Of a stretch of DNA of 64,000 bases, positions 29,901 to 44,900 are shown in pieces. The DNA is from Prostheceraeus crozeri. Its lineage: Eukaryota > Platyhelminthes > Polycladida > Euryleptidae. Position 1 is the stretch's first letter. Every line of letters begins with the position of its first letter. The translations under genes and the position numbers were made by a program. The stretch is from assembly GCA_907163375.1 (NCBI GenBank), contig CAJQUW010016870.1, forward strand, positions 1-64,000, read 5' to 3'. The notes under the pieces are model-generated. The model was not told the DNA's origin, did not search any database, and saw only the letters and a list, made by a program, of their open reading frames with translations.

Positions 29901-32900
29901 ACACATGTTCAAAGAGTGCGAGCTACAGAAAAATCTTACCACGGTGCATTTCAAATCAGATCAAGGCTGAGGTATTGAGACATCGAGTTTGCCAAGAGTA
30001 GACATCGAGCAGGTAACCTAAGTTGCTTAATTTGAGAATCAGATGGACATAACTATTCCATCACAATTCCCTATTCAAAATCACACCCAAACCGTAATTC
30101 AACAGCCATCGGTACGTGCAAACGTATTCCAGTTTAGCCGAAATTTCTTCAGACAAAGTACAAACACAAAACGTGTTTCAAAATGAAACCGCGCTGTCAT
30201 AAAGTCAAAGGAGTACGTAATGTAATATCGTTCATTTTATCACATCACATCGTCAGAATGATGTAGGCACATTGCAATTAACCTCATTAACAAATTTTCT
30301 GATAATTTAATGTGCGTTTCGCCTTTACAGTAAACTAGAAATTCATGTGTGATGCCGTGTGAAACTGATTTTAACAGGGAGAATAGAATTCCATATAAAC
30401 ATGCTATCACTGCTAAGTTCCTTTGCCATTCCTTTAATACACATTTCGCCTTAACTTTCTGATCAAATGGATGATCCATCCTTTCGTCTTTTTTAGACGT
30501 AATCTTGGCGGTAAATTGGGCACTTCAGTTATGGAGGATTTGAAAGTTACCACAATGGGACAACTGAGAGACCGATTTGACGTAACATCATTGTGCGACC
30601 ATTATGGTGAAAAAACCGGGTAAGCGAAGCGACTCCAAACGAATTTTTCATCTACAATTTTTTAATGTAATTTTTTCCTGTTCATGCAAACAATAAGCAA
30701 AGTGGACGATAAGTCAGTGAACTATGCGTTTTTGATATGTTTGACTTCTTTCCCGAATAATGTCCTGGTCTGACTTAGAAATTGACAGTTTTCAATTTCA
30801 TACATCAATATCCATCGCTTCCTAATGGAATGTTAAATTTCAAGTACTCTTCTTATATAGCTGTTCAGTTTGAAGTGAATAACAAAATTTGAAGATTAAT
30901 TTCTCAATACATTTTATGCACATATTTCTTATACTGTACAGACCTGTAAAACAGCAAACAGAAGAGACATTATTTTGAGAAATTTTATTCACAAGTTCGT
31001 TTTTAGCGTTCTTGTGACTGTAACAGAAAATCAGTTCATGTTATTAATTCAGATCTAATGTGTAATCTTCTATTTGCTGTGAGTTTTCAAAATTTTGGAA
31101 CCAATAATTCAACCATTAATGTCATAAATGATTTTCTTATATATTTTTTCTCATAAACTTAACTCATTCTGACTAAAGCCCTTTCAATATAATAAAAGTT
31201 TGTTTCATGATCTTAGCTAAAGATTGAGTGCAAATAAAAGCATTCATAGATAATCAAAAATATTCCCACGGCATTTTCAAGATTCGATGCTTTATTTTAT
31301 TGTTAAGTTAATCTCAGAATTTGTAATTTAAAGGTAGTCCTCCACTCCATTTTGTTAACATATGTATTCAAAATGGATTACTGATCTTCGCATGCAGAAT
31401 CAGAGCGCAATAAAGAAATAGCTTAAAGATTCGTTTAACAGAGTGATAGTTTAAAAAAACAATCGTAGGAAAAATGACCATTACAACAAGGCATAATGTT
31501 GAATCCTGCAAACAGCATTGTCTGAAACAGATGACTGCTCGTTAATATCCCAGGTAGTTAAGACAATTGACACTCCTCAACTATGTGGAACATTGTTTGT
31601 GGAAGTCTACAGTCACATTTGGGGAGCAATGCAAAAATTGCTTCGACTTAGCGACAATGCATCAATATCCACATGAGTTATGTATTTGTCTCTGTAACCC
31701 ATTAATGCCCAAGCCATTCTCAAAAGCAATTCACGGACTTTCTAGGCATTGGAATCGCGTTGATCTTCTCTTTCTTTTTTTGTTGCAAATATTTTGCCGC
31801 TCTGGGATATAAAGTTTCATGTCGGGGGCGCGCAAAAAATGTACATCTGGGCATTAATGGGTTATAGGCTTGTTTGGATTATTAGGCAGCGAGCAGTCGT
31901 GGAAGACACCTCCTAAGTCTAAGTTTTATATTTTTCATCCCCCCTCCGCTTTCTGGCTTCTTATTTAATTTTCGCGTACCATTAAATTACATTTTTGAAA
32001 TGAGCACCTGACTTCAAGGACCTGCGAAGCTTCGAGATTCAATTTGGAAATTGCGATTCGAAAAAAATTCGAATCGATCCGCGTCGGCTGGTCAAAAATT
32101 ATGTCAACTGCTTTCTTTTTATTCATAGACTCTTCCCGTTCGCTACGACTGGAATTTTGCATAGCAATATGTTCGAGATGCTGTTTTCTCACTGAAAGTC
32201 GGTTGCTGAACAGGAGCTAGTCGTATCAGCTACAGTGCGTGCTACATCCTACATCCTACATCCTACTCTGTCCTACATATTGCTCGGATCAGCGCTTCGG
32301 ACTCGGATCTTTTTTTTGACCGAGTCCGATATACTTTGCAATAACTGATTTAAAGCAGAATTGTAGATGGCCCATTTACAGGGTCGTGAGATTGTATCTT
32401 ACAAGGGCTATGAGATATACTTTTCCGACTGTCTTTCGTCAGGAATCTTGGGCCCACTACACGTGTTTTACTAGAACATTGAATTATAGTGCATATTCTT
32501 CAACAGGAGCTCTTCCTAAAAGTAGGTCATGACGCAAGGAAGCAAAACTCAGACAGGATATCAAATAAGAAGAGATTGAGCTGTATTTCCTTGCTTCAAT
32601 TTCTAAGCTGGCAAGTCCAAGACTACAATGATTATTTATACATCATAGTGCTCAAAGTCTTCTGTTATCTTTTACTTGCATGAGCTTGAATGACGCAGAA
32701 GTCTACATAAAATATTCAATAATTTATTTTGAATTTGTGCTGAATAATTTAGATATTCATTACGGAAACAGCGAATACATGGGAGGTTGTAGGCATCAAT
32801 AGCTTGTTGCAAAATTCTATTATTGTTTTCTGCTCTGAAAGTTGCGATAGAAATGGTAAAATCCACTGATTGTTAGTTCATGAAAATTGGTGCTCTCCCT

Positions 32901-35900
32901 GACTCAGGTTTAAGTATAGGAGCGACTGATGGAGGTTGCATCTCCAGTCCCGCGTGACATTCAAAGGATTTTTTCTGTAAACCTGAAGTCATAAACCTAG
33001 TCCCCATGATCAAATTACTCACGAGTAATTTGGCAAAGCAAGGCCAGTGGGCATTTCAAGACATGATGTCAAATCAACATTCATCTTATATAATCTAGCG
33101 TCAATATTCAGTAGAAATATGCAGGCCTGTGATTACTCCTCAAATTCCTCAAATTTGTTTATTACTCCTCAAATCCTCAAAAATTCCTCAAATATAGCTT
33201 AACTATGAGAAATTCCTCAAATACGACACAATACAGACTAAATGTCGGATAATGTATTGTTTTTTGGAGAATGGCGATGATATGTAAACTTCCAAACAAG
33301 AAGCTAAGATAGAATCCTGTAACATGTACCCTACATCCATGCTGCTAATCATGAATCACTCATGATTTATTTCTTTTCTTTTTCTTCTCTTATGATTTAT
33401 AACTAGTGATTTTTCTCTCACACACTTGGTAGATTTTAGATAGCGTAATCCCGCTGTGCTAGCTAGATCTGATATTTTGATTGGAAACAGACCTGTCTTT
33501 TTATCATCTGAATGGGCAGACTGTTAAATACGAGTAGAATCTTTTCAATATATAAGTGATAAACATAATTTTGAAAAGAGCGACTTACTCACCAATTCAT
33601 TCCACATGAGGAGAGGAGAACCGTTGCTTGTCCTTCTAGTAAGTATTTTTAAATTTCTAGACATTTTAGGATATAATGATTTTCTTTTAGCCATGTCATA
33701 TTTAGCACATCAAAAATTAACCAGTCGTTAGCTTGTTTTTTTAATTTTGTTACCTTGACGCATTTTGTTACGTTGAATACGTTGAATGTCGTTTTCATTT
33801 CTGCAAGCTACAGGGCTGCGGATGTCCCGGTTCGTCTGGACTTATTTTGCTAAGCAGAGAAGTTGTCCGAAGTTATTGTCTGTCGAACTCACTCATTAAA
33901 TGCTTTCACGTATTTAATGAGTGAAACACTGCGGTCAACCTACAGAAATTGTATACTTGAACACTGCAATTTTTAACTTCTAACTTCATAATATTGCTTA
34001 GTATTATTGCTTAATATTGCCAACAATAAAATGCACATTCAATTATTTTCATTAATTATCTTGACCTTTGTCACAACCTTCTTTATATGTTTCTGCGACT
34101 TTATGGCTGTTAAATGCATGCCTGTACTTCTTAAAGAACTTAAGGATATCGATCTTCCATATCCATATATGATAACATATAGGTACCCCAGCCCACTTGG
34201 ATTTGAGTGCTCTTATCAACTGAAGCGTTTGTTTCACTCACTCTCTTCCATTTTATTTCCGCTGAACATGAACACATCCGACGGGGTAAAGGGGATGGTC
34301 CCTAAATTTAGTGTCTACATGCCTCCTGGTCACTAGCATGCGGGGGTTGGAAGCGTATGAAGCTCTGCTATCTCATGAGTCTTTTTGCAGCTACATTTTC
34401 CAGGGTCTGCAGACCAACATTTATCCTGGATGAATTATTCACGTATAGATCGTTTTCATAATTTGCTGAACACAGGTTGGTGTAAAATTAGTGCACACAT
34501 TGCTTATCGTTGTATGTGAACTTAGATTAATTAAGACATTGAACCACATAGTACTGGGTTGGTAGATTTTTAACCAGAGTCTACTGCAAGATGTGGACGT
34601 CAATATTTCGGCGCAACTTCATGCGAATAGAGGTGATAATCTTTCACTCTTTGCCTGTATGAGACCAACAACTCAACTGGCAAGCCTGTTCCCGACACTT
34701 GTTTTGTGTTGTATGAGAGAATTCATGTTCATTTGAATGTAGATCGGAGCGATATGATCAAACGCTAACAAGTAAACAAAACCCACCAAAACTTATGTAG
34801 CATAAAGTAAAATTAATAAATTAGTGTGTAATGTGGCGTATCCTTCATGATAAATTACTGACTTTTTTAAGTCACAAGCATTCCGTCAACGATTTTAAGC
34901 TTTCTATACTTATGGGTTACTCTCCTCCCAAATTTGTCTTAAGACCGTAAAAATTAATCGTTGCAAAGCCCCAGATGCATGTGGTTGAGGATATATCCTA
35001 CATTCAAAAAATTACAGTATACAAATCTGACATCCTCTGTTCGACACATTCTAAGCAGATAATACTTGAGGCAACAAATTAATTTCGCAACAACACGGGA
35101 AGTGATTGTGACCAAATCAGTATTCCTTTGAAATATACACAACTTCAAAAAGTGGGGTGTGGTCAACCCTTGGGCTACCTTCGTTGTGACTTTCATAATT
35201 TGAAGTTTGGCCCAAAATCCGTGATAAAAATTTGTAGTTTTTCTTGCAATTATCATATTAGGCTCCATTTCCATTCCTCAAATTTTTCACAAAAAATCTT
35301 CAATTTTTTTCATAGGCTAATCACAGGCCTGAATATGTTGTAGTTACAAAGCGCAGTATATTTTAATTTTCTCAGAATAATAGACTTTTATTTGACTGTC
35401 AATTTCTTTATGAGTGCCAAGGAGTTACAGCATCTTTCAATAGCCATGTAAATTGCATGGCTATTGGGTCCTTTTTTGATCAGGCCTATTTTCTGAATGG
35501 CTAGCGGTACAACTGGCTAAATATAATGCACGTAAAAAGCAGGCCTATTTTAGTTTTTATGATTCAATTCGAGATTCGAATCATAATTTTCCAATTCGCT
35601 GGTCCCTCCCTACTTGTCTTGCAAATTGCAGGTTTATCTCGATTGTGTGAAGTTAGCAGAACCACTTTTATCTTTAAATTTGAATTTCTCAGATACGACT
35701 GTGAATTTGTGCAATCTCAGCTCAGATTCGTGATCAGGAGGCTGAAGTTGATAAAATAGAAGTTGTTTCGAATAGAATGTCGCTGTAATAAATAATGGTT
35801 CTTGCTACATCACCCACATGTTTATCTCATACTTTCATTCTCCGAAAACTATCATGCAGATGATTTCGTAATCAATATATTTTATCACCTTCCTTTCTGC

Positions 35901-38900
35901 TGTCTAATTTTCATTTTTGCATCCACTGACATTTCTATAGTCACCACAAAGGAGAGTTTGTTCTTTTGCTTCAATAGTTCATGATTCTAGGGACACGGTC
36001 ATGAATGTGCATACTTATTATATAATAAATTATTTTATACTTCAGGCGTTGGCTTCATGCCATAGCACGGGGCCACGATAGTGAACCTGTTAAAGGAAGG
36101 CAATTGGCAAAATCTATTGGATGCAGCAAAACCTTTCCAGGGAAAAATTCGTTAGATACACTGGAGAAAGTTCGATATTGGACTCAACAATTAGCAGCAG
36201 AAGTGGTAGAGCGATTAGAAAAAGACTGTGAACAAAATCATCGTCAAGCTCGAAGTCTTAATCTCTATGTCCAGCATCTTGCTCATCCACGGCCTGTATC
36301 TAGCACTAGAACGTGTGCACTTACCCGCTATGAAATAAAAAAGATTGTTGACGACACAATGGTATTACTGCGACCGTTTAATACAGCCCATCATGGAGGT
36401 CAAGTATGGTAAGTTCATCGTTTATTGCTTTCAATGTTCGGCAAAAGTGCATAACGTAGAATTTTTGCAATTGCTCACGAAACAGAATCACTAGACGAAG
36501 ATAGCCTAGCAGTTTGACTTTTTTCAAGGTATAACGCTAATAGATTGTTACATGTGAGAACTAAATCTTCAATACATGTGTCAGTATGCGACTTGTAAAC
36601 ATACAAAAATGATTTTTGATAGGGATACGGAGATGTGCGAGTGGTATATGTACTTCTTTGATGTGTGTTTTGTAGCTTCCGTATACAAAATAAATAATAA
36701 ATGAATAAAATATAATAAATAAACAAGTTATTAAGTCATAAGTCGTTTATTGCCAAAAACATTTTTGGACAAGCATGAACGAGATAAACATGACGAAACA
36801 ACATGTTAACATATGAAACAACGAAATTCACACATCAACAGGAAGGCAAGGTGGCGAATAGAAGATTTCGTTATCTGAAATTTTTCAGAGATTTGTTAGA
36901 ATGTAAATACATCTTTGTACGATGCACAATTATTGTCGAATCACTGTTCAAGCGCTAACATGCATTCATCATCGGAAGTACAAGTTTTTCAATAATATGA
37001 GTATATACAATCTAACTTGACTGTCTCGTTCTAAAAGTCTTCCCAATTATTAAGTATTAATATTATTAAGATGAGGTGAACCGACCAGGGTGCATCAATA
37101 GATATCAAAATTATATTTATAAGAAGACAGAGTGTAAACTTTAGAGTAGAAAAATGTCTCACCTGTAATGATAGAATTATAAATCCTGAAAATGTCCGGA
37201 AAGTTGTTGGTCGTTTCATCTCGATGTCGTTAACAATGTCGTTAGATAAAGTTGTAAGTGGATTTAGAGGTTGATGCAGTTCATTATAAATAGAATTAAA
37301 TAGTTGTCATGATGCTACTTGTTGTTTCGACAAAAAAGATAATAGGCAGATATATATCATTTTTTTTATTCAAAAAAAAATTCTGAGCATATAGCTTTGC
37401 TTACAGCTTTTATAAACTTAACTTAGAATTGCAAAATACAGCCGAAAAGAAATCCTATATGCTGAAATTGAAAATGATTTCTCACCAGCACACAGCTATT
37501 TCCACTTCAATGAAATGAACAATGCATATCAGTCCTTTTGAAGTGACTTAAAAAGTGGCCAAGCCTGCAAAAGTTTGTACCAAGCTGAACATTAGCAGAG
37601 GCATTCCTGACAATACCGGTGCTGACCAAAAAAGCCTCGCCTGAATCCAGTCTGGCACATTTTTTCTAGAGGCCTATATATTATACATGTAACTAATTAA
37701 ATACTATTATTATTAGAATTTTACGAGCTACTGAGAACATATTCATGTCGCACATCAAAACGATGCTTAATCATCAGGGGCGACCGCACAGAAACAGTGT
37801 TAAGTAGTGAGTAGTTAGTGACAAGCAAATTTCAATAGGTGAGTGATACTGTTATAGATTTGTTAGCCTAAGTGTTTCTGCTCGGTCGCCCCAGGTGAGT
37901 GCATCGATATCATTCTCCAGTTTCAGGAAATTTGTAATCATATAAAAACAAAAGCATTATTATATTTGTACTGTAGAATTGTCATGATTATTCAGAGCAT
38001 GTCACATGGCTTATCAAAATGAAGCTCATCATCGGATGAGCACGACCACGTCATTCTCCGTTTCAGAATGCGATATAATTCATTACTACTACATGTACAT
38101 GCGCCACCAAATTCCACCTGTCGTTCACCAACTGTCGTGTCAAATGTGCTGACTCTTCTCATTCCCTTTGAGAAAAGAAATATGAATGACATATTATTTT
38201 TATCTGAATCATCCAAACGGTCGACTGCTGGAATCCGATTCTTTCGCTTAAACTAAACGAGAATCCTCTTGGTAATGCTATTGTCAGCACAGAATTAGGT
38301 TGTCAGACGTCGAGCGTTACGGTTGATAGAAATTTACGCTACAAACTGACGTCACAGTAAACGTCATGTCCGTTAAAGTGATGTCATGAGTAAGTGAGCG
38401 CGCGCCGTTTATGTCAAGCACATGAACGGCTGGTTAGAAAGGAGAGAGAGAGAGAACAATCAGATGGAAGAGAGCTGCAACCATAGAGTAAAGCCGGATT
38501 CACAATGGCGTGTGTATACACAGTGTATAATATTTATTCCCTTGTGTGTGCACACAGGACCGCTGCAAGTACACACAAGAGGCTTGTGTATACTCACAGA
38601 GGGCAAGAGATTTTATACATAGCGGGGGTTGTGTGCACTTTCACAGAGTTCAGCAGAATCCAACTTCTGCAGCGCACACAACGTCCGCAACCAATCAAAA
38701 TCACTGATTCGGTATTGGGAAGGTGAGAATGACAATATTGACAGTGCGATAGATTCATTCAGTGGATTAAGTCATGCCGAAATCTGAGACCCCCAAGCAG
38801 CTTGAGGTCAGAGAGAGAAAGAAAAGACAATTAGAAGGCGATGAACATTTGATTAATGTGGTGCGCAATTATCCTATTTTGTTCGATACAAATCTTGAAG

Positions 38901-41900
38901 ATTACAAAGACATCAGGAAAAAGGGATGTGCATGGACAGCAGTCGTTAAAGAACTCGGGCTCGAGACTGGTAAGTAAAATCGTTCGTTAATTCACTGTAG
39001 TGATCATGTCATTACATGAGCTAGAACCAATTTCAAGCTTTCATCTATGTCGCTGCACATGGGTTTCCACCTAATGTTTTCCACCTTCGTACGGGACACT
39101 GGATTCTGAAGTGCTTCCCATCCAAACTTCCGACACAGTTAGGAAAGTTCCGTGTTCGGTAACCAGCTTCACGACCGCGCCATTCCTCTTCGGATTCCGG
39201 ACAACGAATGTAAGATGGAGATAATAGTTCCCAGATTACATCACATGTTTCATTTAGTAGATTAGAAATGGTAGACCGGCCACGATGAAACCGAAAGGCA
39301 AGTTCCTGCTGAGAACAACCTGTCGCTAAAAATACCAAAGTAATCGTAAGTCTCTCTTCTGGTGAAACAGGCTCTCTCAGACTGGTTTTGTGTTGTCGAT
39401 GTTGAATTTTCGAAAAAAGTAATTCAAATTTTTCGGGAGTCATTCGATGGTATGAGAAGTACATCTCAGGATCGTTAGACTCCAGGTGTGGTATCAGATG
39501 AATATACTCGCTGTGCTGCATTCGAAGTTGGAATGCAGGGCGCGTTGACCATCGACGTTTTCTTTTTCGACGAGTTTTTCTGGCTTCTTTAATAGCTAGA
39601 AGGATCACAGCTACCTTAGCTACTTCCGTCTTCGACGCTGTCATGATTCATGCAACCAATGCAATCAAAGTGAAAGGATTCTGATGTATCATCTATCCCT
39701 CTAAAAACTGTTCATGTTTTGATTGGTGGCGATCCCTGTGAGTTAACACACTATTGTGAACCGTTTCACCGTTGCAATTGCTCACAGGATCGAAATTGAA
39801 ATTACACACAAGGTACTGTGTATCCACACAATGTCTTGTGTGCGCACACTGTGAGTTGGTAAGTGTGTGTATACACACGCCATTGTGAATCCGGCTTAAA
39901 GCTGAAGACTTCATGTCGCGCAGTTTACACACGTGCAATTGTACTTACATCACTCAGATAAGGAAAAGTACGCATTATAATTCAGTGGTTTGGGCGCTTC
40001 AGCTTCGTGTCGGCCAGTGCGCATCGAAATATGTGAATTTCGATGAATTTGGCTATTTTATGTTAGTGAAATAAATTCTGTTTGGATCATTGAGAAACTG
40101 TTTGAAACTAAGTATTCATTGTGTTAAGACCTTGCATAGCAGTTTGTAGATGCGAAATTCGAGTGCCACCTGTTTTGAAATCACACATGGCCGTATTAAT
40201 AACGAACCACTTAAAGGGAATTTTACCTGCAACTGCAGGTAATAAATCTAAGTGCAGGAAATTTCGTATTAATAAGTTTCACCTGACGGTAATTTCCTTG
40301 AGCTTCGGGTAAAAATGGCCGTGAAAGTCTACCCCTACACATGTGCAGGTAGGAAAAATGGGTTATGGATATCGATTCCCAGTTGCCATCTGTTTGATGT
40401 GATGAAATTTTAACAACAAAGTACGAAATGTTTGAGAATTAAGTATCCAATTTTTTATGTACAAACATGATGCACAATTGATATAAAGAAAAATTAGTAA
40501 ATCTATTCCATTGCAAAATAATCTTCTTAAGTATCCTGTACAAGTGATCCAAGTATATCATATGAATGTACATAGGCCTACATGTACATTAAATCATGTT
40601 TAATGATCTGCTGCACCTCCCTAATACTATAGTAGCTTTATTCATCGTATTTATTAATGTCAATTCTTGTCTGGCATAATCTAAATGAATGTGAATATAC
40701 AGTATGTATAGGAATGTCAAATTTTGATTAGATGGATAAAACCCCAAAATCTCAACTTTCTTAAAATGAAACAGCTAAAAAATTGTCGAGTGTGACAATA
40801 TTACAACATGTCGGCATATTTCCTATTGGCAGGCTCTTAGAATCGACAACTAAAGATCCATGAGTGGTCAGTATGTATGACAGCGAAATCTGGCCGTGCG
40901 TGGCAGATCCAAAGTGTATGAAATAGTGAAAACATAGAATAAGAAAAAATATTCAGTTATGCATTATGATTGGACTTTCATGAGAAGGGCCTACCTACAT
41001 GCTATTCCTTGCTTCTTCAAAAATAATGATTTAAATGATAAATTGTAATTAAAACATTTTTTCCAATTTATGCTTTTTTTACGGTGGCATCAATTTCCGA
41101 TGAAAACTGAAATTTATGCTATAAATAGCTTTTAATATGAAAGATTTTTCTAAAAAAGAGAAAGCTGCCCTGCAGCCAAATCTTTAAATTCACTTGGTAG
41201 CCTACATGCAGCAGAGGTCCTACACTGAATTTTCGGCTGGTCACCTTGCTTTAGGATTAAGTTTTTGAACAGCAGAACATTTGGTTTGGTATACTGTAGG
41301 TGCTAAGTAGCTGAATCAATAATGTACGAATTTGGCAGCAAAGCAATTAGTTTTTTTCTTGATTTTGATATGCTGCTAAAACGTAACTACATTAATATCT
41401 TTTAGTGTTTTTCTGCTCATTCCAAATGTTAGTCATATTTGAATCAGATTCACATGCATAACACACACACACACACCAAGCTTCGGAGAAATATAGCCTG
41501 ACAAAAAATCTGATTTCAAGGTTTTAAATGAATACTACTGAAGACAGAAAGAATTCCTTCACGCGCAGTCATGAGTCTGTTTCTCAGTCATTGTCTGATG
41601 ACCTTCTTTTGATTGGCGTTTCACCTTTTAGTGGACCAAATCAAACAATATTTTGTTGGAAGTTTGAAGATACGTTAAAACTGAGTCACAAAAAACGTAG
41701 CTCGGTCGGTTTATTTTTGAAAGGACCTCTGCAAAAATGCGACATGTGACCGAATCGCTCCGTGGTATGGATAGGGTCAATAGATTTGGATGTATCATTT
41801 TATTTGAATAAAGTGAAGTTTTCGGAAAATTCACTATTTATCGAACGTAGAGCCTGGTTTGTCGCTTATGATGATTTTGCGCAGCGCGGACTGCATAGAT

Positions 41901-44900
41901 TTAACAGGATACTGTATTTACATGTCCATCTATTAATTCCGTTCGTTGAAGTTCGGAACTTATGTATGGTTGCAATATTCAGAAGACGACTCATTGATGT
42001 GACGTGATGCACGGATTTGTAAATGTAGGTCTGGTTGACGTGGAGATCCTTGCAAATACAGCTTCAAGTAAATTTATCTCATAATGCCTTGCACCTTATT
42101 AATACCGATAGCTTAGGTGACGGAAAATTTATGCTTTCTGAAGCTGATATCTATGCAATGTCAGCATTCATTTTCTCTGCTTCGATGCAATGATTGTTTT
42201 GACGATGATAGTGTCTTATTGTTGGTATAGTTGCAATGTTCAAAGGACTAATTGTTGATGTTCCGTGGTAAAGGAATCATGTGTAAAAAGTCAATCTAAT
42301 TGGCTCCTAGATCAATATGCCAATACAGCTGTAGGTAAATCAGTAAATACCAACAGCTTAGGTGACGGAAAAATTACCACAGCTCGAGGTAATTTCCACT
42401 ACCTTGAGCTTGAGGAACAACGTATGTTAGTAATACGGGCCACAATGATAATAATATGTAGACATAGTGACTTCAATAATTTATTCAAATAACTGAAATA
42501 ATCTGTATTCATAACTATTGCGTTGGGTTTATGGGTATAGCTCGTCAACATAAAATCTTTGTCGCGGTTCAATTCATGGTCGTTGCAGATTTTCAATTTG
42601 TATACATGCACTTATGAAAGAAATATCTAAAATCCTTACATTTCTGACATACTGTTTTGAGGCAAGTCATGGTTTATGCCTCTTGAGTAGGACATTCACG
42701 TATTGTAATGAGTCTATGACGACTTGCAGTAAATGAAGATAAAAGTAACAACATTCACTAATTTTTCGCTCATGAAAAATCGGGATGCGCTTCCAGTCCT
42801 AGCCGGGGCAGGATCCGAGAGGAATTTGCCTCAAAGGGTCTTGCAACCCTATGCATGATCATGCGCAATATGAGAATCAAAGACGAATCGGCAGTGATCA
42901 AGTTAAGGATGTATCAGTAAAGATAATGACGATTAGTATGAACTATTACAGTTTATTGTATGCATATCTAAACTATAAATAGCCTGTAAAATCGATGGAA
43001 TATCAACATTTGGATATGAAAGTCTTGAAATGTGACTATAAATGTTAGGGCAAAAACCTGAATTTGGTTTTGAAAAGACGAGAACACCCAGTATTCAAGT
43101 GTTGTTCACAGATCAATAAACGTTATTTCATGTATCTCGGTGTAGTGTTGGAAGACATGAAGTATCTTCATGTAATGCTGGAATTCGATTCTATGCTATC
43201 CTCGATATTATGAGGAATATTAGAAACATCATTTCGAAGCATATTCTATTCATACAAGCCTGGGGGTGGTTGCAACACAACTTCTGCTACTTAACGAACA
43301 GGAGAAATGCGCACGTAGTTCTTAAGAAATCAAAATTATCTGATGAGCTACCGCTTCTCACTCCAATGAGGCCACAGTAGTTGAGATCTCGTCACCTTTA
43401 AATTGATCATTTTCAACTGTAATGAGAGTAAAACAAAGTAAGGCTAGATTGTTACGATTTTATCAAAAATCTTAATGTTTAAGTCTGAACTGAGTGTTTG
43501 AGAAACATAATGCTTAATAAAAGTGCATGTAAATACTGATTTGTGATATCAAACACGAAATTCAAGTGTTAAGCTGCTTCTTATTCTTGTTGCAAAAGCC
43601 TATATAATTACATTATAAAACTTGGAGAATGACGTGGTTGTGCTCACCTGATGATGAACTTAATTTTGATATGCCATTGCCATATCACATGCTCTGAATA
43701 ATCATGACAATTCTGCAGTGCAAATATAAATTCATGGGTTTACAAGTATACATGTACAATTGGCGATGTGTTTTTGTAGTCATAATTGCATCAATTATAA
43801 TTTCCTGAAACTGGAGAACGGCATGGTTGCACTAACCGATCGAAATTGATAACAATCGAACCTCTAGAATGGAGGTAGAACTTCATGCAATCAAAAATCG
43901 CATGTATTTTCACTTACATATACACTTGTCAACGTTTGAATCATTGGTTTGGAATCAGTTACATATGCAATTATAAGCCTTTCATTGGTGATTCATGACC
44001 TAACTTCAGATAAACAATTTATTTCTAAGCACTCACCTGATGATTTAGCTTTATTTTGATGTTTGATGTGATAATGTTCTGAGTTATTCGTGACTCTATG
44101 AGTAGTAGTGTATAATTAATTACGTATGTATGGGTATATATGGGCCTGTAGAAAAATGTTCCAGAATAGATTTCGATGAGACTTTTTTGGTCAACACCGG
44201 TCTTTTCAGGAAAGCCTCTGCCAATTTTCAGCTTAGTACAAACTTTTTCTAGGCTGGATGCTATTTCGACTGGACTAATAAGAATAATATATAGACGAAA
44301 TAAGAAACTAAATTTTAAGATATATTATTATGACGCCTTCCTATTAGGGCTGACGTAGATCAACTAAAGCTGATGATGATGTTATGGATGGCCTTTTGAT
44401 GAGTCATGTTATCGATTCCAGGTCTCCAGCAATTACATGCCTCGGACTTTCGGCTGGGAAGTTTTTGCAATTGGATCAATCTGACGGTAACATACGGGAT
44501 ATGTTTTTCTCATCACTGAACACCTCAGTGGCTCCGTCAGTGTCCTCACGATTTTCATCAGTGGCTACAAAGGAAATGCGGGCAACATCAGTATTTGGTG
44601 ATACGAATCCTTCGATGAACAAGAGCTCAAACAGACTATCTGCTGCCTCAACCAGTATTGAAAATTCAGCCACTTCGCATATCCATTCTTCTAAGCGAAA
44701 ATCTTCATCTACATTCTTCGAACGATTGTCTTTCAATAGATCTCATGATCATGTTCAGCAACCTACAGATGCAATCAAAACTGGTGACAAAACTACGGCT
44801 ACAAGGATGAATTCCAACTCGTCTGTGAATAGCAAATCAGAAATCCGGCAAGTTGAAGTATTAAAGTGTAACAAACGTTTATCTTTCTTCGAGAAACTTG

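Larger units (their letters stand above)
33122..35331. mobile_element. 2.2-kb element with short CAGGCCTGTGATTA termini
   Basis: CAGGCCTGTGATTA begins at 33122 and is exactly inverted at the end (35318-35331). AATATG is found directly outside both ends (33116-33121 and 35332-35337). Both subterminal regions contain ATTTGAGGAAT-type words in inverted orientation, and the left one has several TCCTCAAA repeats (33136-33222). The termini resemble hAT ends, but the flanking duplication seen is 6 bp instead of 8. No transposase is recognisable inside. A dispersed repeat (33584-33784) is nested within it. Confidence 0.6.
38492..39896. mobile_element. PIF/Harbinger element, internally deleted
   Basis: Terminal inverted repeats begin AGCCGGATTCACAATGGCGT on both ends, followed by TGTGTATACACA. 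TAA duplications flank it (38489-38491, 39897-39899), the 3-bp site typical of PIF/Harbinger. The 1405-bp element carries remnants of the two expected convergent genes: a MADF/Myb-like protein exon on + and a transposase on -. Both lack their 3' parts, which indicates an internal deletion near 39000. It was probably mobilised in trans. It lies in POLH intron 6. Confidence 0.92.
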